Shown one piece after another: positions 1 through 8,937 of a stretch of DNA of 64,000 bases. Position 1 is the first letter of the stretch. Each line of letters starts with the position of its first letter. Below the pieces are notes generated by a model that saw only the letters and a list, made by a program, of their open reading frames with translations, ran no database searches and had not been told where the DNA came from. The position numbers and the translations under genes are program-made. Where the stretch lies: positions 124,001 through 188,000 of the forward strand of contig DASZTW010000017.1 of the NCBI GenBank assembly GCA_035547835.1, given 5' to 3'. The DNA comes from Acidimicrobiales bacterium. Its GTDB lineage: Bacteria > Actinomycetota > Acidimicrobiia > Acidimicrobiales > Iamiaceae.

Positions 1-293
1 ACATCCGCGCCAACCGGGTCCGGGCGCGGCGCTGGTGGCACGGCGACCACCGTCCCGTCGACTTGCCCGCCGGTACCCGATCACCCCAGGAGCTGGGTGC
101 GTGGGAGCCCCCCGGCTGGGTGCGCGAGCACGTCGAGCACCTGCCGTTCGGGCCCACCAGGACCGGCCGAACCGCAACCGCGATCACCCGGCTGCTCGGC
201 CGCGAACGGTGGTGGCCGGGCGTGGAGGTGCGGTTACGGCGTACCGTGCCAGGCGTCCCCGGGCAGGAGTCAGCATGCGAGACGGCCAACTAG
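1..293 (+). CDS. C-terminal part of an unidentified protein (5' end outside window)
   Basis: An open frame enters from the left edge, reading from base 3, and ends at TAG 291-293, giving about 96 codons. The product is basic and rich in Trp, Arg and Pro (for example GAWEPPGWVREH and LLGRERWWPG). I recognise no domain. The codons keep G or C in third position, as expected for a real gene here. The next gene's ATG lies 19 bases before this stop, so the two are probably co-transcribed, and this may be another envelope-glycan gene. The function is unknown. Confidence 0.55.
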   Translation, partial: IRANRVRARRWWHGDHRPVDLPAGTRSPQELGAWEPPGWVREHVEHLPFGPTRTGRTATAITRLLGRERWWPGVEVRLRRTVPGVPGQESACETAN

Positions 294-1144
294 GCCATGT
301 GCCACTGAAAGCAGACATCGACGGGTCGCGCGCGGCTGCGCAGAAACGGCTCGACGACCACGGATTCTGGTACCACACCATCGACCTCGCGCCGGGCGTG
401 ACCACGCCGGGCTGGTTCGACTTGCGCCATGCGCTCGACGTGATGCCGTTCCCCGACGTCGCGGGCAAGCGTTGCCTCGACATCGGCACGTTCGACGGCT
501 TCTACGCGTTCGAGATGGAGCGGCGTGGCGCAGCCGAGGTCGTGGCGATCGACGTCGAGGACCACGAGCTGTGGGACTGGCCCGCCGACGCCCGCGCCGG
601 CGGCCCCGAAGCGGTCCGCGACCCGGGCATGTCAGGCCCGCCCAAAGGTGCCGGCTTCCGCCTGATCGCCGAGATGATCGACTCGAAGGTCGACTGGCGG
701 GCCTGCAACATCTACGACGTCAACCCCGAGAGGCTCGGCGAGTTCGACGTCGTCATCCTCGGCACGCTGCTGTTGCACTTGCGGGACCCGGTGGGTGCGC
801 TCGAAGCGGTCCGTTCGGTCTGCAAGGGCGAGCTGATGTCGTGTGAGCAGATCGAGTTCTGGACCACGGTCGTGGGTCGCGGCAAGCCGCTGTTCAAGCT
901 GCGCGGCACCGGCCGCACCTGCCAGTGGTGGATCTACAACAGCGCCGGCCACGCGCAGATGCTGTACTCGGCCGGCTTCGAGGTCGTCGAGAAGTCGCCG
1001 TTCTTCCAGAACCGCTTCAACGTGCACCCGCACACCCCGCGCACACCCCGGAACCTGCCGGGCCTGATCGGCCGCCGGCTGATCACCAAAGACTCCCACG
1101 ACGGCGTGTTCCACCGAGCGCTGCTGACCCGCCCGAGGCTGTGA
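275..1144 (+). CDS. CmoB-like class I SAM methyltransferase (paralogue 1)
   Basis: A 289-residue Rossmann-fold methyltransferase. Motif I is RCLDIGTFDGFYAFEM, followed by an acidic residue ending strand 2 (AIDVED). DVVILGTLLLHLRDP corresponds to motif IV. The region before motif I (YHTIDLAPG, then GWFDLRH) resembles CmoB/DUF1698-type enzymes. The substrate is unknown; the gene beside a glycosidase and glycosyltransferases suggests a sugar or lipid-linked glycan rather than tRNA. ATG 275 is chosen because GGCAGGAG lies about five bases upstream; the frame is open further up but reads as a shadow of the previous gene. It is a close paralogue of the gene at 17828-18688, sharing the YEM-type motif I and the WFDLRHAL segment. 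Its stop overlaps the next GTG by four bases. Confidence 0.8.
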   Translation: MRDGQLGHVPLKADIDGSRAAAQKRLDDHGFWYHTIDLAPGVTTPGWFDLRHALDVMPFPDVAGKRCLDIGTFDGFYAFEMERRGAAEVVAIDVEDHELWDWPADARAGGPEAVRDPGMSGPPKGAGFRLIAEMIDSKVDWRACNIYDVNPERLGEFDVVILGTLLLHLRDPVGALEAVRSVCKGELMSCEQIEFWTTVVGRGKPLFKLRGTGRTCQWWIYNSAGHAQMLYSAGFEVVEKSPFFQNRFNVHPHTPRTPRNLPGLIGRRLITKDSHDGVFHRALLTRPRL

Positions 1145-2439
1145 CTGCGGCGGTGAGGCGCATCGGGCGGCGCCACTCCGCACGAGCCCAGGTGGGGCTC
1201 GCGAGCATCGGTGTGATGGTCATGGCCGTCGTGTCGGCCACCGTCGCCACGGGGGCGAGCACCGCCGCCACCGCGACCGGCGCGACCCGCGCAGCATCTA
1301 CGGCGGCTTCTGCGGCAACGGTCGCCCCCGACCCCGGCGGCGCCAACAGCGGCTTCACGGCGCCCACCAGCCTGGCGGGCAAGCGGTTCGGCTTCACCTC
1401 GCACCTCGCCGAGTGGACGAGCGGCTCCGGCGTGACCGCCGTGCAGGAGACGAACCTGATCGCCAACGCCGGCGGCACGGTGCAGCGCTACGCCTTCAGC
1501 TGGCGCTGGCTGCAACCCAAGGCCGGCGGCAAGGTGATCTTCCCGGCGTGGGCCGACCTGACGTACCGATCGATCACCTCGCGGGGGATGACCCCGATCA
1601 TCACGTTCCTCGACGCCCCCACCTGGGCCACCCGGTTCGCGTCGTGCGGGTTGCTCGACCTGACCTGCATCCTCGCCCGTGCGATGCCCCAGAAGGCACC
1701 GGCGGGCTGGGCCGTGGGCGCGTTCGCCAAGGTCGTCGCAGCCGTCGCCGCCCGCTACCCGCTGGCCGTGATCGAGCCGTGGAACGAGCCCAACGAGAGC
1801 GCGTTCTGGCACGACGGCTGGCCCGGCGGCATCGCCACCTTGAACCCGGGCCGCATGGCGCAGATGCAGTGCGCGGTGTACGACCGCGTGAAGGCGCTGG
1901 CCGGCCCCGAACGCATCGTGCTGTCGCCCGGCGTCGGGGTCGGCTTGGCCAGCAACGCCAACACCATGGGTTACGCCGACTACATGTCGCAGATGTACAA
2001 AGCGATGGGACGGGTGTGCTGGGACCACCTCGACGTGCACATCTACAACAACGGCGACTACGCGGGACCCGGCACCATGCTCGCCGCGCAGATGCAGACC
2101 ATCCGCCAGACGAGCGCGCTGTTCGGCGACCCGTCCAGCATCTGGGTGAGCGAGACGGGCATGAGCACCAGCGGGTGCGGTCGCCCCGGCGGATGCGCCA
2201 CCGAGCAGCAGCAGACGCAGTGGCAGGTGGCCGGCGTCTACAAGCTCCTCACGATGCCCGACGTCGACGTGGTGCTGGTGCACAACCTGCGCGACGCGCC
2301 CAGCCCGGCCGAGCAGCTCATCACGAACATCAGCTACGGCTACGGCATGCTCCGCGCCGGTCGCGGCCCGACTCCCGCGCCCAAACCGGCCTACTGCTGG
2401 TACGTGCAGTTCGAGCACCACAAGTACCAGGGCTGCTGA
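1141..2439 (+). CDS. Secreted clan-A-like glycoside hydrolase
   Basis: A 432-residue protein predicted to be exported: a basic N-terminus (VRRIGRRH) is followed by a hydrophobic stretch and an Ala/Thr-rich linker. The rest has TIM-barrel glycosidase features. WNEPNE places the likely acid/base Glu at residue 216, and SETG places a likely nucleophile Glu at about residue 338, the typical spacing for GH-A families such as GH5 or GH39. The exact family cannot be fixed by eye. The start is GTG 1141, which overlaps the methyltransferase stop (GTGA), indicating translational coupling. It probably trims or remodels an extracellular polysaccharide made by the surrounding glycosyltransferases; that role is inferred from context. 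Confidence 0.75.
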   Translation: MTAAVRRIGRRHSARAQVGLASIGVMVMAVVSATVATGASTAATATGATRAASTAASAATVAPDPGGANSGFTAPTSLAGKRFGFTSHLAEWTSGSGVTAVQETNLIANAGGTVQRYAFSWRWLQPKAGGKVIFPAWADLTYRSITSRGMTPIITFLDAPTWATRFASCGLLDLTCILARAMPQKAPAGWAVGAFAKVVAAVAARYPLAVIEPWNEPNESAFWHDGWPGGIATLNPGRMAQMQCAVYDRVKALAGPERIVLSPGVGVGLASNANTMGYADYMSQMYKAMGRVCWDHLDVHIYNNGDYAGPGTMLAAQMQTIRQTSALFGDPSSIWVSETGMSTSGCGRPGGCATEQQQTQWQVAGVYKLLTMPDVDVVLVHNLRDAPSPAEQLITNISYGYGMLRAGRGPTPAPKPAYCWYVQFEHHKYQGC

Positions 2440-2460
2440 CCGGCCCCGGCCGAACCGTGT

Positions 2461-3501
2461 CTACAGCAGGAGGCGCCGGGCGCGGGCCGAACCGGTGACG
2501 AGCGCCGCGCCCTGCACCGTGTCGAGCAGGAGTTGCGCCGGCAGGCCAGTGAACCGTTCGGGGATCGGGATCGGCGCGTAGCGCATGGTGCGCCAGAAGC
2601 GATGCAGCACCCACCACCCGAATGCCAGGCCGATCAGGCCGCCCCGGCGGGTGGCCAGCGACGCCAGCGCCACGTACATCGGCACGCGGGATCGATGGCT
2701 GAACAGCACGCCGTGGCGGATCAGCCCAGATTCGGCCAGCTCAGGCACCTCACGCACCAGCGCGGGGAAGGCGGCCATCTGCCATGACCGCGACAGCCAG
2801 TCGTGGAGATCGGGCGGGAACACGTGGTGGCGCACCTCGGCCTCCGGCACGTAGCGAACCGTGCCGCGCCGAGCCACTTTCCAGCCGAGGAGAGTGTCCT
2901 CGCCGAAGCCGAGGCCTTTGGCACGGTCGCCGGCCCGGAACCGCCACCGGCTGACGGCTTGGTGGTCGAACCCGCCGACTGCGTCGAACACCTCGCGCCG
3001 CAGCACCAGGTTGGCGGTGGGGAACAAACCGCCGTCCTTCTCGCTGACGCTGCGCTCGAGCGGCGCCACCACGCGGGTCGGCACGGTGGGTCCGTGCGCC
3101 AACTCGGCGCCGTCGTCGATGGCGGCCACCGCAGCCGACAGCCACGTGGGCGACGGCTCGCAGTCGCTGTCGGTGAACGCCAGGATCGATCCCCCCGCTT
3201 CGCCCACGCCGCGCACGCGGGCGGCGACCGCGCCCGCCGGTTCCTGGCGGATCAGCCGCACCGGGCGCCCGCGGATCACCGTCGAGGCGGCCAGGTCGGG
3301 GCAGCCGTCCGTCGAACCGTCGTCGACCACGACCACCTCGAAGTCGTCGTAGACCTGCTGGTCGAGCGCGGCGAACAGCTTGGCGAGCAGGTCGACCCGG
3401 TTTCGCACCGGCACGATCACCGACACGCGCACCGGCCCCCGCGTCACCGTCCCACCCGGCGGCGGATCCGTCGCCTGCAGCGTGTCGCCCACGTCGCTCA
3501 C
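2461..3501 (-). CDS. Family 2 glycosyltransferase
   Basis: A 346-residue GT-A type transferase. VSVIVPVRNR opens the nucleotide-binding fold, VVVDDGSTDG is the first Asp motif, TDSDCEP is the metal-binding DxD-like motif, and GFGEDTLLGW supplies the ED that usually marks the catalytic region. A weakly hydrophobic C-terminal stretch (GLIGLAFGWWVLHRFW) may associate with the membrane. The start is GTG 3501, seven bases after the purL stop and preceded by GGGCGAG; longer starts would run into purL. It therefore seems to be the last gene of a purL transcript although it is unrelated to purines. Donor and acceptor are unknown. Confidence 0.82.
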   Translation of the reverse strand: MSDVGDTLQATDPPPGGTVTRGPVRVSVIVPVRNRVDLLAKLFAALDQQVYDDFEVVVVDDGSTDGCPDLAASTVIRGRPVRLIRQEPAGAVAARVRGVGEAGGSILAFTDSDCEPSPTWLSAAVAAIDDGAELAHGPTVPTRVVAPLERSVSEKDGGLFPTANLVLRREVFDAVGGFDHQAVSRWRFRAGDRAKGLGFGEDTLLGWKVARRGTVRYVPEAEVRHHVFPPDLHDWLSRSWQMAAFPALVREVPELAESGLIRHGVLFSHRSRVPMYVALASLATRRGGLIGLAFGWWVLHRFWRTMRYAPIPIPERFTGLPAQLLLDTVQGAALVTGSARARRLLL

Positions 3502-3508
3502 CTCGCCC

Positions 3509-5755
3509 TCAGTCCTGCGTCGTCCCGGCCCCGAAGGCCGCCGGGAGCCGGCCGGCCCACGCATCCGTCACCTGCGCCAGGGATGCGTCGACGAGCGCGG
3601 TGCCGTCCGCCGCCGTGACGGACACCCGGTCGCCGCCCGTGGAACCGAGGAACGTGGCCGGCACGTCGAGGTCGAGGTGGCGCTGATGCACTTCCTTGAT
3701 GGCCTCGGTCGTGAGGCACAGCACGACCCGTGACGGCCCTTCGTGCAGCAGGTGCGCGGCCGACGGCACGCCTTCGACCGTGAGGCCGACGCCCGACCGG
3801 GCGGCCATCTCGGCGAGCGCCAGACCCAGCCCGCCGCTCGACACGTCGTGCACGCCGCTGACCAAGCCGTCGGCCACCACGCCGCGCACCAAGTTGGCCA
3901 ACCGGGTGTGTGCGGCGAGGTCGAGCGCCGCAAGAGTGCCGCCGCGCTGCCCGCCACGCCAAGCCCACTGCGAGCCGGCAAGCGAGGGCAGGTCGCCAGC
4001 GGTGTCCCGCCACGATTCGCCGAGCAGCACCAGCCGCTGCCCTTCGACCAAGCGCACGCCCGGCGGCCGGCGTTCGAGCTGGCCGACCATCCCGAGCATG
4101 CCGATGACCGGCGTGGGGTCGATGTCGGAGCCGTTCGACTCGTTGTACAGGCTGACGTTGCCGCCGATGACCGGCAGACCGAGGGCCCGGCACGCGTCGC
4201 CCATGCCGTCGACGGCCTCCGACAGCTGCCACATGACCTCGGGGTGCTCAGGGTTGCCGAAGTTGAGGCAGTTGACGACGGCCAGCGGTCGCGCGCCGAC
4301 ACACGCCAGGTTGAGCACCGACTCGGCCACCGCCATGGCCGTGCCTCGGCGGGGATCGAGGGCGCACCAGCGGTGGTTGCCGTCGGTCGTCATGGCGAGG
4401 CCACGGCCGGTGTCGGCGCCGGTGCGGGGGTCCTTGAGGCGCAGGACCACGGCGTCGCCGCCGGGGGCCTCGACCGTGTTGAGGAACAGCTGGTGGTCGT
4501 ACTGGCGGAACACCCAGCTCGGGTCGACGAGCAGGTCGAGCAAGCCCGATGTGAGGTCGCCCGACGGCACCGCCGGCTCGTCGGCCAGGCGCGCCGCTCG
4601 GTCGGCCGGCTCCGCCCGGGGTCGGTCGTACTTGGGCGCCGCGTCGTGCAGCGAAGCGGCGGGCACGTCGGCCAGCACCGGCCCGTCGAAGCCCTCGACG
4701 ATCCGCAGGGCGCCACCCTCGGTGACCCGGCCCACCACCGTCGCCCGCACTTCCCACTTGGCGCACAAGGCGAGCACCTGATCGAGATCGTCGGGCGACA
4801 CGATGGCCAGCATCCGCTCCTGCGACTCACTGGTCATCACCTCGAACGGCTCCATGCCCGGTTCGCGGCGGGGCACGGCCGACACGTCGAAGTCCATCCC
4901 GACGCCGCCGCGACTCGCGGTCTCCGAGGCCGCACACGTGAGCCCGGCACCGCCGAGGTCCTGGATGCCGACCACGAGCTTGCTCTCGAGCAGCTCGAGG
5001 CACGCCTCGATCAGCCGCTTCTCCTCGAACGGGTCGCCCACTTGGACCGACGGCCGCTTGGCCTCGTCGCCTTCGCTGAAACCCGCCGACGCAAGCACCG
5101 ACACGCCGCCGATGCCGTCGCGGCCGGTGGTCGAGCCGAGCAGGACCGCCAAGTTGCCGACACCGGACGCCTGCCCGAGCACCAGCCGATCGGCCGGGAG
5201 CGTGCCCAGGCACAGCACGTTGACGAGCGGGTTCCCGCGGTACGTCTCGTCGAACACGAGCTCGCCGCCGACGGTCGGGACGCCGACCGAGTTGCCGTAG
5301 CCGGAGATGCCCGACACGACCCCTTCGGCCACCCACCGGCTGCGAGCATCGTCGAGCGGCCCGAACCGCAGCGGGTCCATCAGCGCGATCGGCCGGGCGC
5401 CCATCGTGAAGATGTCGCGCAAGATGCCACCCGCGCCGGTGGCCGCGCCCTGGTACGGCTCGATGTACGAGGGGTGGTTGTGGCTCTCGATGCGGATGGC
5501 GGCCGCGATCCCGTCGCCCACATCCATCACCCCAGCGTTCTCGCCGGGCCCCACCAGTACGCCCTCACCTTCGGTGGGCAGCCGGGCGAGGTGCAGCCGC
5601 GACGACTTGTACGAGCAGTGCTCCGACCACATCACCGCGTACATCGCGAGCTCGAGGTGGTTGGGCTCTCGGCCGAGGATGCGGGCGATGTCGGCCGCCT
5701 CCTCGTCGGTCAGCCCGAGGGCGCGATGAACCGGCTCAGCAGGTGCGACAGCCAC
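3509..5755 (-). CDS. purL: Phosphoribosylformylglycinamidine synthase subunit PurL
   Basis: A 748-residue synthetase subunit that converts FGAR, ATP and glutamine-derived ammonia to FGAM, the fourth step of purine synthesis. Its length is that of the small PurL, which works with separate PurS and PurQ; both are encoded at 7951-8894. Recognisable signatures are MWSEHCSYKSS near residue 40, IESHNHPS near residue 92, and the duplicated AIRS-like halves (VQDLGGAG-type and VHDVSSGGLG). It starts at GTG 5755, preceded by a TAGCTT box six bases upstream. purQ-purS is cut off from it by a divergent glycosidase gene at 5977-7908, unlike the usual contiguous purSQL. Confidence 0.97.
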   Translation of the reverse strand: MAVAPAEPVHRALGLTDEEAADIARILGREPNHLELAMYAVMWSEHCSYKSSRLHLARLPTEGEGVLVGPGENAGVMDVGDGIAAAIRIESHNHPSYIEPYQGAATGAGGILRDIFTMGARPIALMDPLRFGPLDDARSRWVAEGVVSGISGYGNSVGVPTVGGELVFDETYRGNPLVNVLCLGTLPADRLVLGQASGVGNLAVLLGSTTGRDGIGGVSVLASAGFSEGDEAKRPSVQVGDPFEEKRLIEACLELLESKLVVGIQDLGGAGLTCAASETASRGGVGMDFDVSAVPRREPGMEPFEVMTSESQERMLAIVSPDDLDQVLALCAKWEVRATVVGRVTEGGALRIVEGFDGPVLADVPAASLHDAAPKYDRPRAEPADRAARLADEPAVPSGDLTSGLLDLLVDPSWVFRQYDHQLFLNTVEAPGGDAVVLRLKDPRTGADTGRGLAMTTDGNHRWCALDPRRGTAMAVAESVLNLACVGARPLAVVNCLNFGNPEHPEVMWQLSEAVDGMGDACRALGLPVIGGNVSLYNESNGSDIDPTPVIGMLGMVGQLERRPPGVRLVEGQRLVLLGESWRDTAGDLPSLAGSQWAWRGGQRGGTLAALDLAAHTRLANLVRGVVADGLVSGVHDVSSGGLGLALAEMAARSGVGLTVEGVPSAAHLLHEGPSRVVLCLTTEAIKEVHQRHLDLDVPATFLGSTGGDRVSVTAADGTALVDASLAQVTDAWAGRLPAAFGAGTTQD

Positions 5756-5761
5756 GTCCCC

Positions 5762-5767
5762 AAGCTA
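5762..5767 (-). promoter_or_regulatory. Putative -10 box of purL (leaderless arrangement)
   Basis: On the minus strand TAGCTT stands six bases before the GTG of purL. That would put the transcription start at or next to the start codon. No good -35 is visible. Confidence 0.4.
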
Positions 5768-5976
5768 CAGCGGCCCGGGAAGGTCGCCGTCGTGGTGCAG
5801 AGGTGGGCGGCGTCGCGCTCAAGGTGGCGCACCCACTGCCGATTGACGGGCGCAGGCCACGCCGCCCCGACACCGCTTGCACCCGCCCGACTACGGTCAG
5901 CGCCAGAGTTGAAGGGGAGGCGGGCCGCCACCACGTATCCGACCAGATGTCCACCACCCAAGGAGGCGGGCGGCCC

Positions 5977-7908
5977 GTGACTCACCTCCTCTCGAGCCAC
6001 CAAGGCTCCGACCCGGCCGGCGACTCGACCACCGTTCGCCTCACCAAGCGGCTCGCCGGATGTCGCTCCCGTCGCCGGACCTCGCTGCTGGTAGCCGTGT
6101 TGCTCGCAGTGCTGCTGGCCGGTGTCGTGCCGGGCGGGACGCTCGCCAGGCTGCAGCCCGCCGCCGCCAGCTCCGCCCGCAACCCGGGCCCCAACTCCAC
6201 CACCACGACCTCGACGCCGGGTGCCGCCACCAGCCTGTCCATCGCCGTCACGCCCGGCACCGACATCGCGCGGGCGACCTGGACCCGGCCGACCGGCGTG
6301 ACCTCGACCACGGATGTCACCAGGCTCTACCTGGTCGACGTCACCGTGCCCAGCGCGTGGACCATCGCCCAGCAGGCCACGTGCTACGTGCGCGACGTGT
6401 GCGACCAGGCCGTCAACTTGCGGGGTCTCGTCAGCGGCCGCACCTACATGCTGGCGGTGCAAGGCGTGAACGGCGTCGGCGCCGGCCCGCTGGCGTGGAG
6501 CAACCCCTTCTCGACCTCTCCTTCGTGCCCGGTCGACGTCTGCGTCACGGTCGACGCCACCACCGCCGCGACCTCGGCCAGCAAGGCGCCGACCAACAAG
6601 GCCACCGGCATGCTCGGCAACTTCATGGTGCCGGCCGACGTCAGCCTGCTGGACGACCTCCACCCCACGTGGTGGCGGCTCACCACGTTCGGCTTGCCCG
6701 ACAGCGCCCACCCGCCCGCGTACCAGGCGTTCGACAAGGCCCGCAACCGCGGCGCCACGATCATCGAGAATCTGTCGGCTGACTGGTGGCAGCAGGTCCG
6801 TGACGCCAACGGCGGCAAGATGCCCAAGCCTTCGGCCGACTGGGCCGCGTGGGACAGCTTCGTCACCGCCAAGGTGCGCCAGTCGATCGCCGACGGCCGC
6901 AACCCCGACTACTGGGATGTCTGGAACGAGCCCGAAGGTGGCACCAACGTCATCGGCGGCGGGTTCACCACCAGCGAACAGCTCGCCCTGTACGCGCGGA
7001 CGTGGAAGGACATCCGGTCGGTCGACCCCCACGCCAAGGTCGCCTATGCCGCGTCGACCCAGTTCGCCGCCCGCTCCAACCCGACGACCAACGTGCTCGG
7101 TCTGCTCGATCTGATCGACTACGTGAAGGCCAAGCACCTCACGCTCGACGCCTACACGTACCACGACGGCACGCCGGTCCTGTACGACTCGATGAGCCCC
7201 TTCGCCGACGAGATCATCGACCGGGTGGGCGCCGCACGGAAGTGGCTCGACGCCGCCCACATGACCAGCACCAAGATCGTGATCGACGAGTTCATCCCGC
7301 CGGCCACGTACGGGATCCCGGCTGCCAACCTCGCGTACCTCTCGGCCATCGAGCGCTCGTCGGCCGACGGCGCGGCTCGCGCCTGCTGGGACCGGACCTG
7401 GCCGCTCAGCGCGGGCACGAGCACCACCGCGTCGGGCTGCCTGCTCGGCCAGCTCGACAACCTCACCGACCTCGACGGCAACTTCCCGCTGGCGGCGTGG
7501 TGGGTGCAAGAGGCGTACGCCGACCTGTCGGGTCAGCTCGCCCCCGCCACGTCCACCTCGTCGTGGGTGCAGTCCCTGGCCGCCGTCCGACCGGACGGCA
7601 CGACCACGGTGCTGCTCGGCCGGTACGCCACCTGCACCGCCGACATCTGGAGCCTCGTCAACCCGGCCTGCCCGTCGACGAAGGTCTCCTGGCTACCCGC
7701 CACCGTGCAGGTGAAGGTGAAGGCGCCGTCGGCGGGACGCTGGACCGTGTCGGTGGACGGAATCCCGAACGTGATCAGCGCGGTGACCTCGCTGGTCCAG
7801 TCGCTGGCGCCGAACACGGCCACCACCGACTCGAACGGTGACCTGACCGTGACGGTCCCGATCGCCGACGGTGCCGTCCAGCAGATCACGCTGACCCCCG
7901 CCAGCTGA
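5977..7908 (+). CDS. Secreted FN3 plus clan-A-like glycoside hydrolase
   Basis: A 643-residue exported protein. Residues 1-60 hold a basic N-terminus and a hydrophobic signal segment ([15 protein letters not shown]). Residues about 85-185 look like a fibronectin type III domain ([19 protein letters not shown], then [16 protein letters not shown]). A barrel follows with WNEPEGG, the likely acid/base Glu at 318, and VIDEF, the likely nucleophile Glu near 438. A C-terminal beta-rich region follows ([19 protein letters not shown]). The start is GTG 5977 because AGGAGG lies ten bases upstream; ATG 5947 is possible but lacks such a site. It is transcribed away from purL. A role in surface-polysaccharide turnover is inferred. 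Confidence 0.78.
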   Translation: MTHLLSSHQGSDPAGDSTTVRLTKRLAGCRSRRRTSLLVAVLLAVLLAGVVPGGTLARLQPAAASSARNPGPNSTTTTSTPGAATSLSIAVTPGTDIARATWTRPTGVTSTTDVTRLYLVDVTVPSAWTIAQQATCYVRDVCDQAVNLRGLVSGRTYMLAVQGVNGVGAGPLAWSNPFSTSPSCPVDVCVTVDATTAATSASKAPTNKATGMLGNFMVPADVSLLDDLHPTWWRLTTFGLPDSAHPPAYQAFDKARNRGATIIENLSADWWQQVRDANGGKMPKPSADWAAWDSFVTAKVRQSIADGRNPDYWDVWNEPEGGTNVIGGGFTTSEQLALYARTWKDIRSVDPHAKVAYAASTQFAARSNPTTNVLGLLDLIDYVKAKHLTLDAYTYHDGTPVLYDSMSPFADEIIDRVGAARKWLDAAHMTSTKIVIDEFIPPATYGIPAANLAYLSAIERSSADGAARACWDRTWPLSAGTSTTASGCLLGQLDNLTDLDGNFPLAAWWVQEAYADLSGQLAPATSTSSWVQSLAAVRPDGTTTVLLGRYATCTADIWSLVNPACPSTKVSWLPATVQVKVKAPSAGRWTVSVDGIPNVISAVTSLVQSLAPNTATTDSNGDLTVTVPIADGAVQQITLTPAS

Positions 7909-7919
7909 CCGCCGGTCGT

Positions 7920-7937
7920 GGCGCCCCGCGGGGCGCC
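7920..7937. terminator. Bidirectional hairpin between convergent genes
   Basis: GGCGCCCC-GC-GGGGCGCC, an 8-bp perfect stem, lies between the glycosidase stop (7908) and the purQ stop (7951). There is no T-run, so any termination would be of the GC-hairpin type. Confidence 0.4.
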
Positions 7938-7950
7938 CGAAGGCCGGTCG

Positions 7951-8628
7951 TCAGGCGGCGGCCACCGCGGCCGACTCGACCAGGCCTTGCAGCAGCACGC
8001 GGCCGTCGCTCGAGCCGAGCAGGTCGGAGATCGCCCGTTCCGGGTGCGGCATGAGGCCCACGACGTTGCGGCCCTCGTTGCACACTCCGGCGATCGACTC
8101 GAGCGAGCCGTTGAGGTTCTCGACGTACGTGAGCACGACGCGGTCGTTCGCGCGCAGCTCAGCCAGCGTCTCGGGCGAGCAGGTGTAGTTGCCCTCGAAG
8201 TGGTTGATCGGCACCCGCAGCTCTTGGCCCACACGAGCGGCCGAAGTGAGCACCGAGTTGGTGGACTCGACCCGCAAGGTCGCGGTCGTGCAAAGGAACT
8301 TCAGCCCCGCGTTCTTCTGGAGCGCGCCGGGAAGCAACCCGGCTTCGGTGAGGACTTGGAAGCCGTTGCAGATCCCGACGACCGGCCCGCCGGCCGCAGC
8401 GAACTCGGCGACGGCGCCCATGATCGGCGAGAACCGGGCGATGGCGCCGGGGCGCAGGTAGTCGCCGTGTGCGAACCCACCGGGGACGATCACGGCGTCG
8501 TAGCCCGCGAGCGACGAGTCGCCGTGCCACACGATGTCGGCCGTGCCACCGAGCGCCTGCACCCCTTCGACCGCGTCGAGTTCGCAGTTGGAGCCCGGGA
8601 ACAGCACGACCCCGATGTGGGCAGCCAT
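7951..8628 (-). CDS. purQ: Phosphoribosylformylglycinamidine synthase subunit PurQ
   Basis: A 225-residue class I glutamine amidotransferase that supplies ammonia to PurL. The sequence begins [14 protein letters not shown]. The oxyanion strand is [14 protein letters not shown], the nucleophile Cys lies in GICNGFQ, and the His-x-Glu of the triad is MPHPERA near the C-terminus. The length is typical. The ATG overlaps the purS stop (ATGA), so PurS and PurQ are translationally coupled. A longer in-frame reading upstream overlaps purS and was rejected. Confidence 0.97.
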   Translation of the reverse strand: MAAHIGVVLFPGSNCELDAVEGVQALGGTADIVWHGDSSLAGYDAVIVPGGFAHGDYLRPGAIARFSPIMGAVAEFAAAGGPVVGICNGFQVLTEAGLLPGALQKNAGLKFLCTTATLRVESTNSVLTSAARVGQELRVPINHFEGNYTCSPETLAELRANDRVVLTYVENLNGSLESIAGVCNEGRNVVGLMPHPERAISDLLGSSDGRVLLQGLVESAAVAAA

Positions 8629-8894
8629 CAGACGGAGGCCGTCGGTGCGGCTTCGATGCGCACGGCGCTGTCTTCGAGGACGGGGTTCGACAAGAACCGG
8701 TGGCACAAGTCGTCGACTTCCGACCGGGCAGCGGCCTCGTCGTCGGCCTCGATCCGGAAGCGGATCAGCTTGCCGACCTGCACGCCTCGCACGCCGGGGA
8801 ACCCCAAGGTGGGCAACGATCGCTCGATCGTGCTCCCTTCGGGATCGGCGATGCCCTCGCGCAACGTCACCTCGACTTGGACCGAGAAGATCAC
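8628..8894 (-). CDS. purS: Phosphoribosylformylglycinamidine synthase subunit PurS
   Basis: An 88-residue small subunit that bridges PurL and PurQ in the three-part FGAM synthase. It has the expected beta-alpha pattern: VQVEVTLREGIADPEG, a central GFPGVRGVQVGK, then a C-terminal segment VDDLCHRFLSNPVLEDS. The family is usually about 80-85 residues. GTG 8894, giving VIFSVQVEV, fits this best; an earlier GTG at 8912 adds six residues with no better ribosome site. purQ follows with an ATGA overlap. Confidence 0.93.
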   Translation of the reverse strand: MIFSVQVEVTLREGIADPEGSTIERSLPTLGFPGVRGVQVGKLIRFRIEADDEAAARSEVDDLCHRFLSNPVLEDSAVRIEAAPTASV

Positions 8895-8937
8895 GATCCC
8901 ATCGTGACACACGCGCCGGCGACGCCGGCGCAGGCAG

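Noticed and set aside
275-1144. tRNA-modifying CmoB
   Set aside because: Similarity is limited to the SAM-binding half, cmoA is absent, and the glycan context and the presence of a paralogue argue for another substrate.
3743-5980. A 745-codon plus-strand frame opposite purL
   Set aside because: The purL product is unmistakable; the antisense product is low-complexity and lacks any domain.
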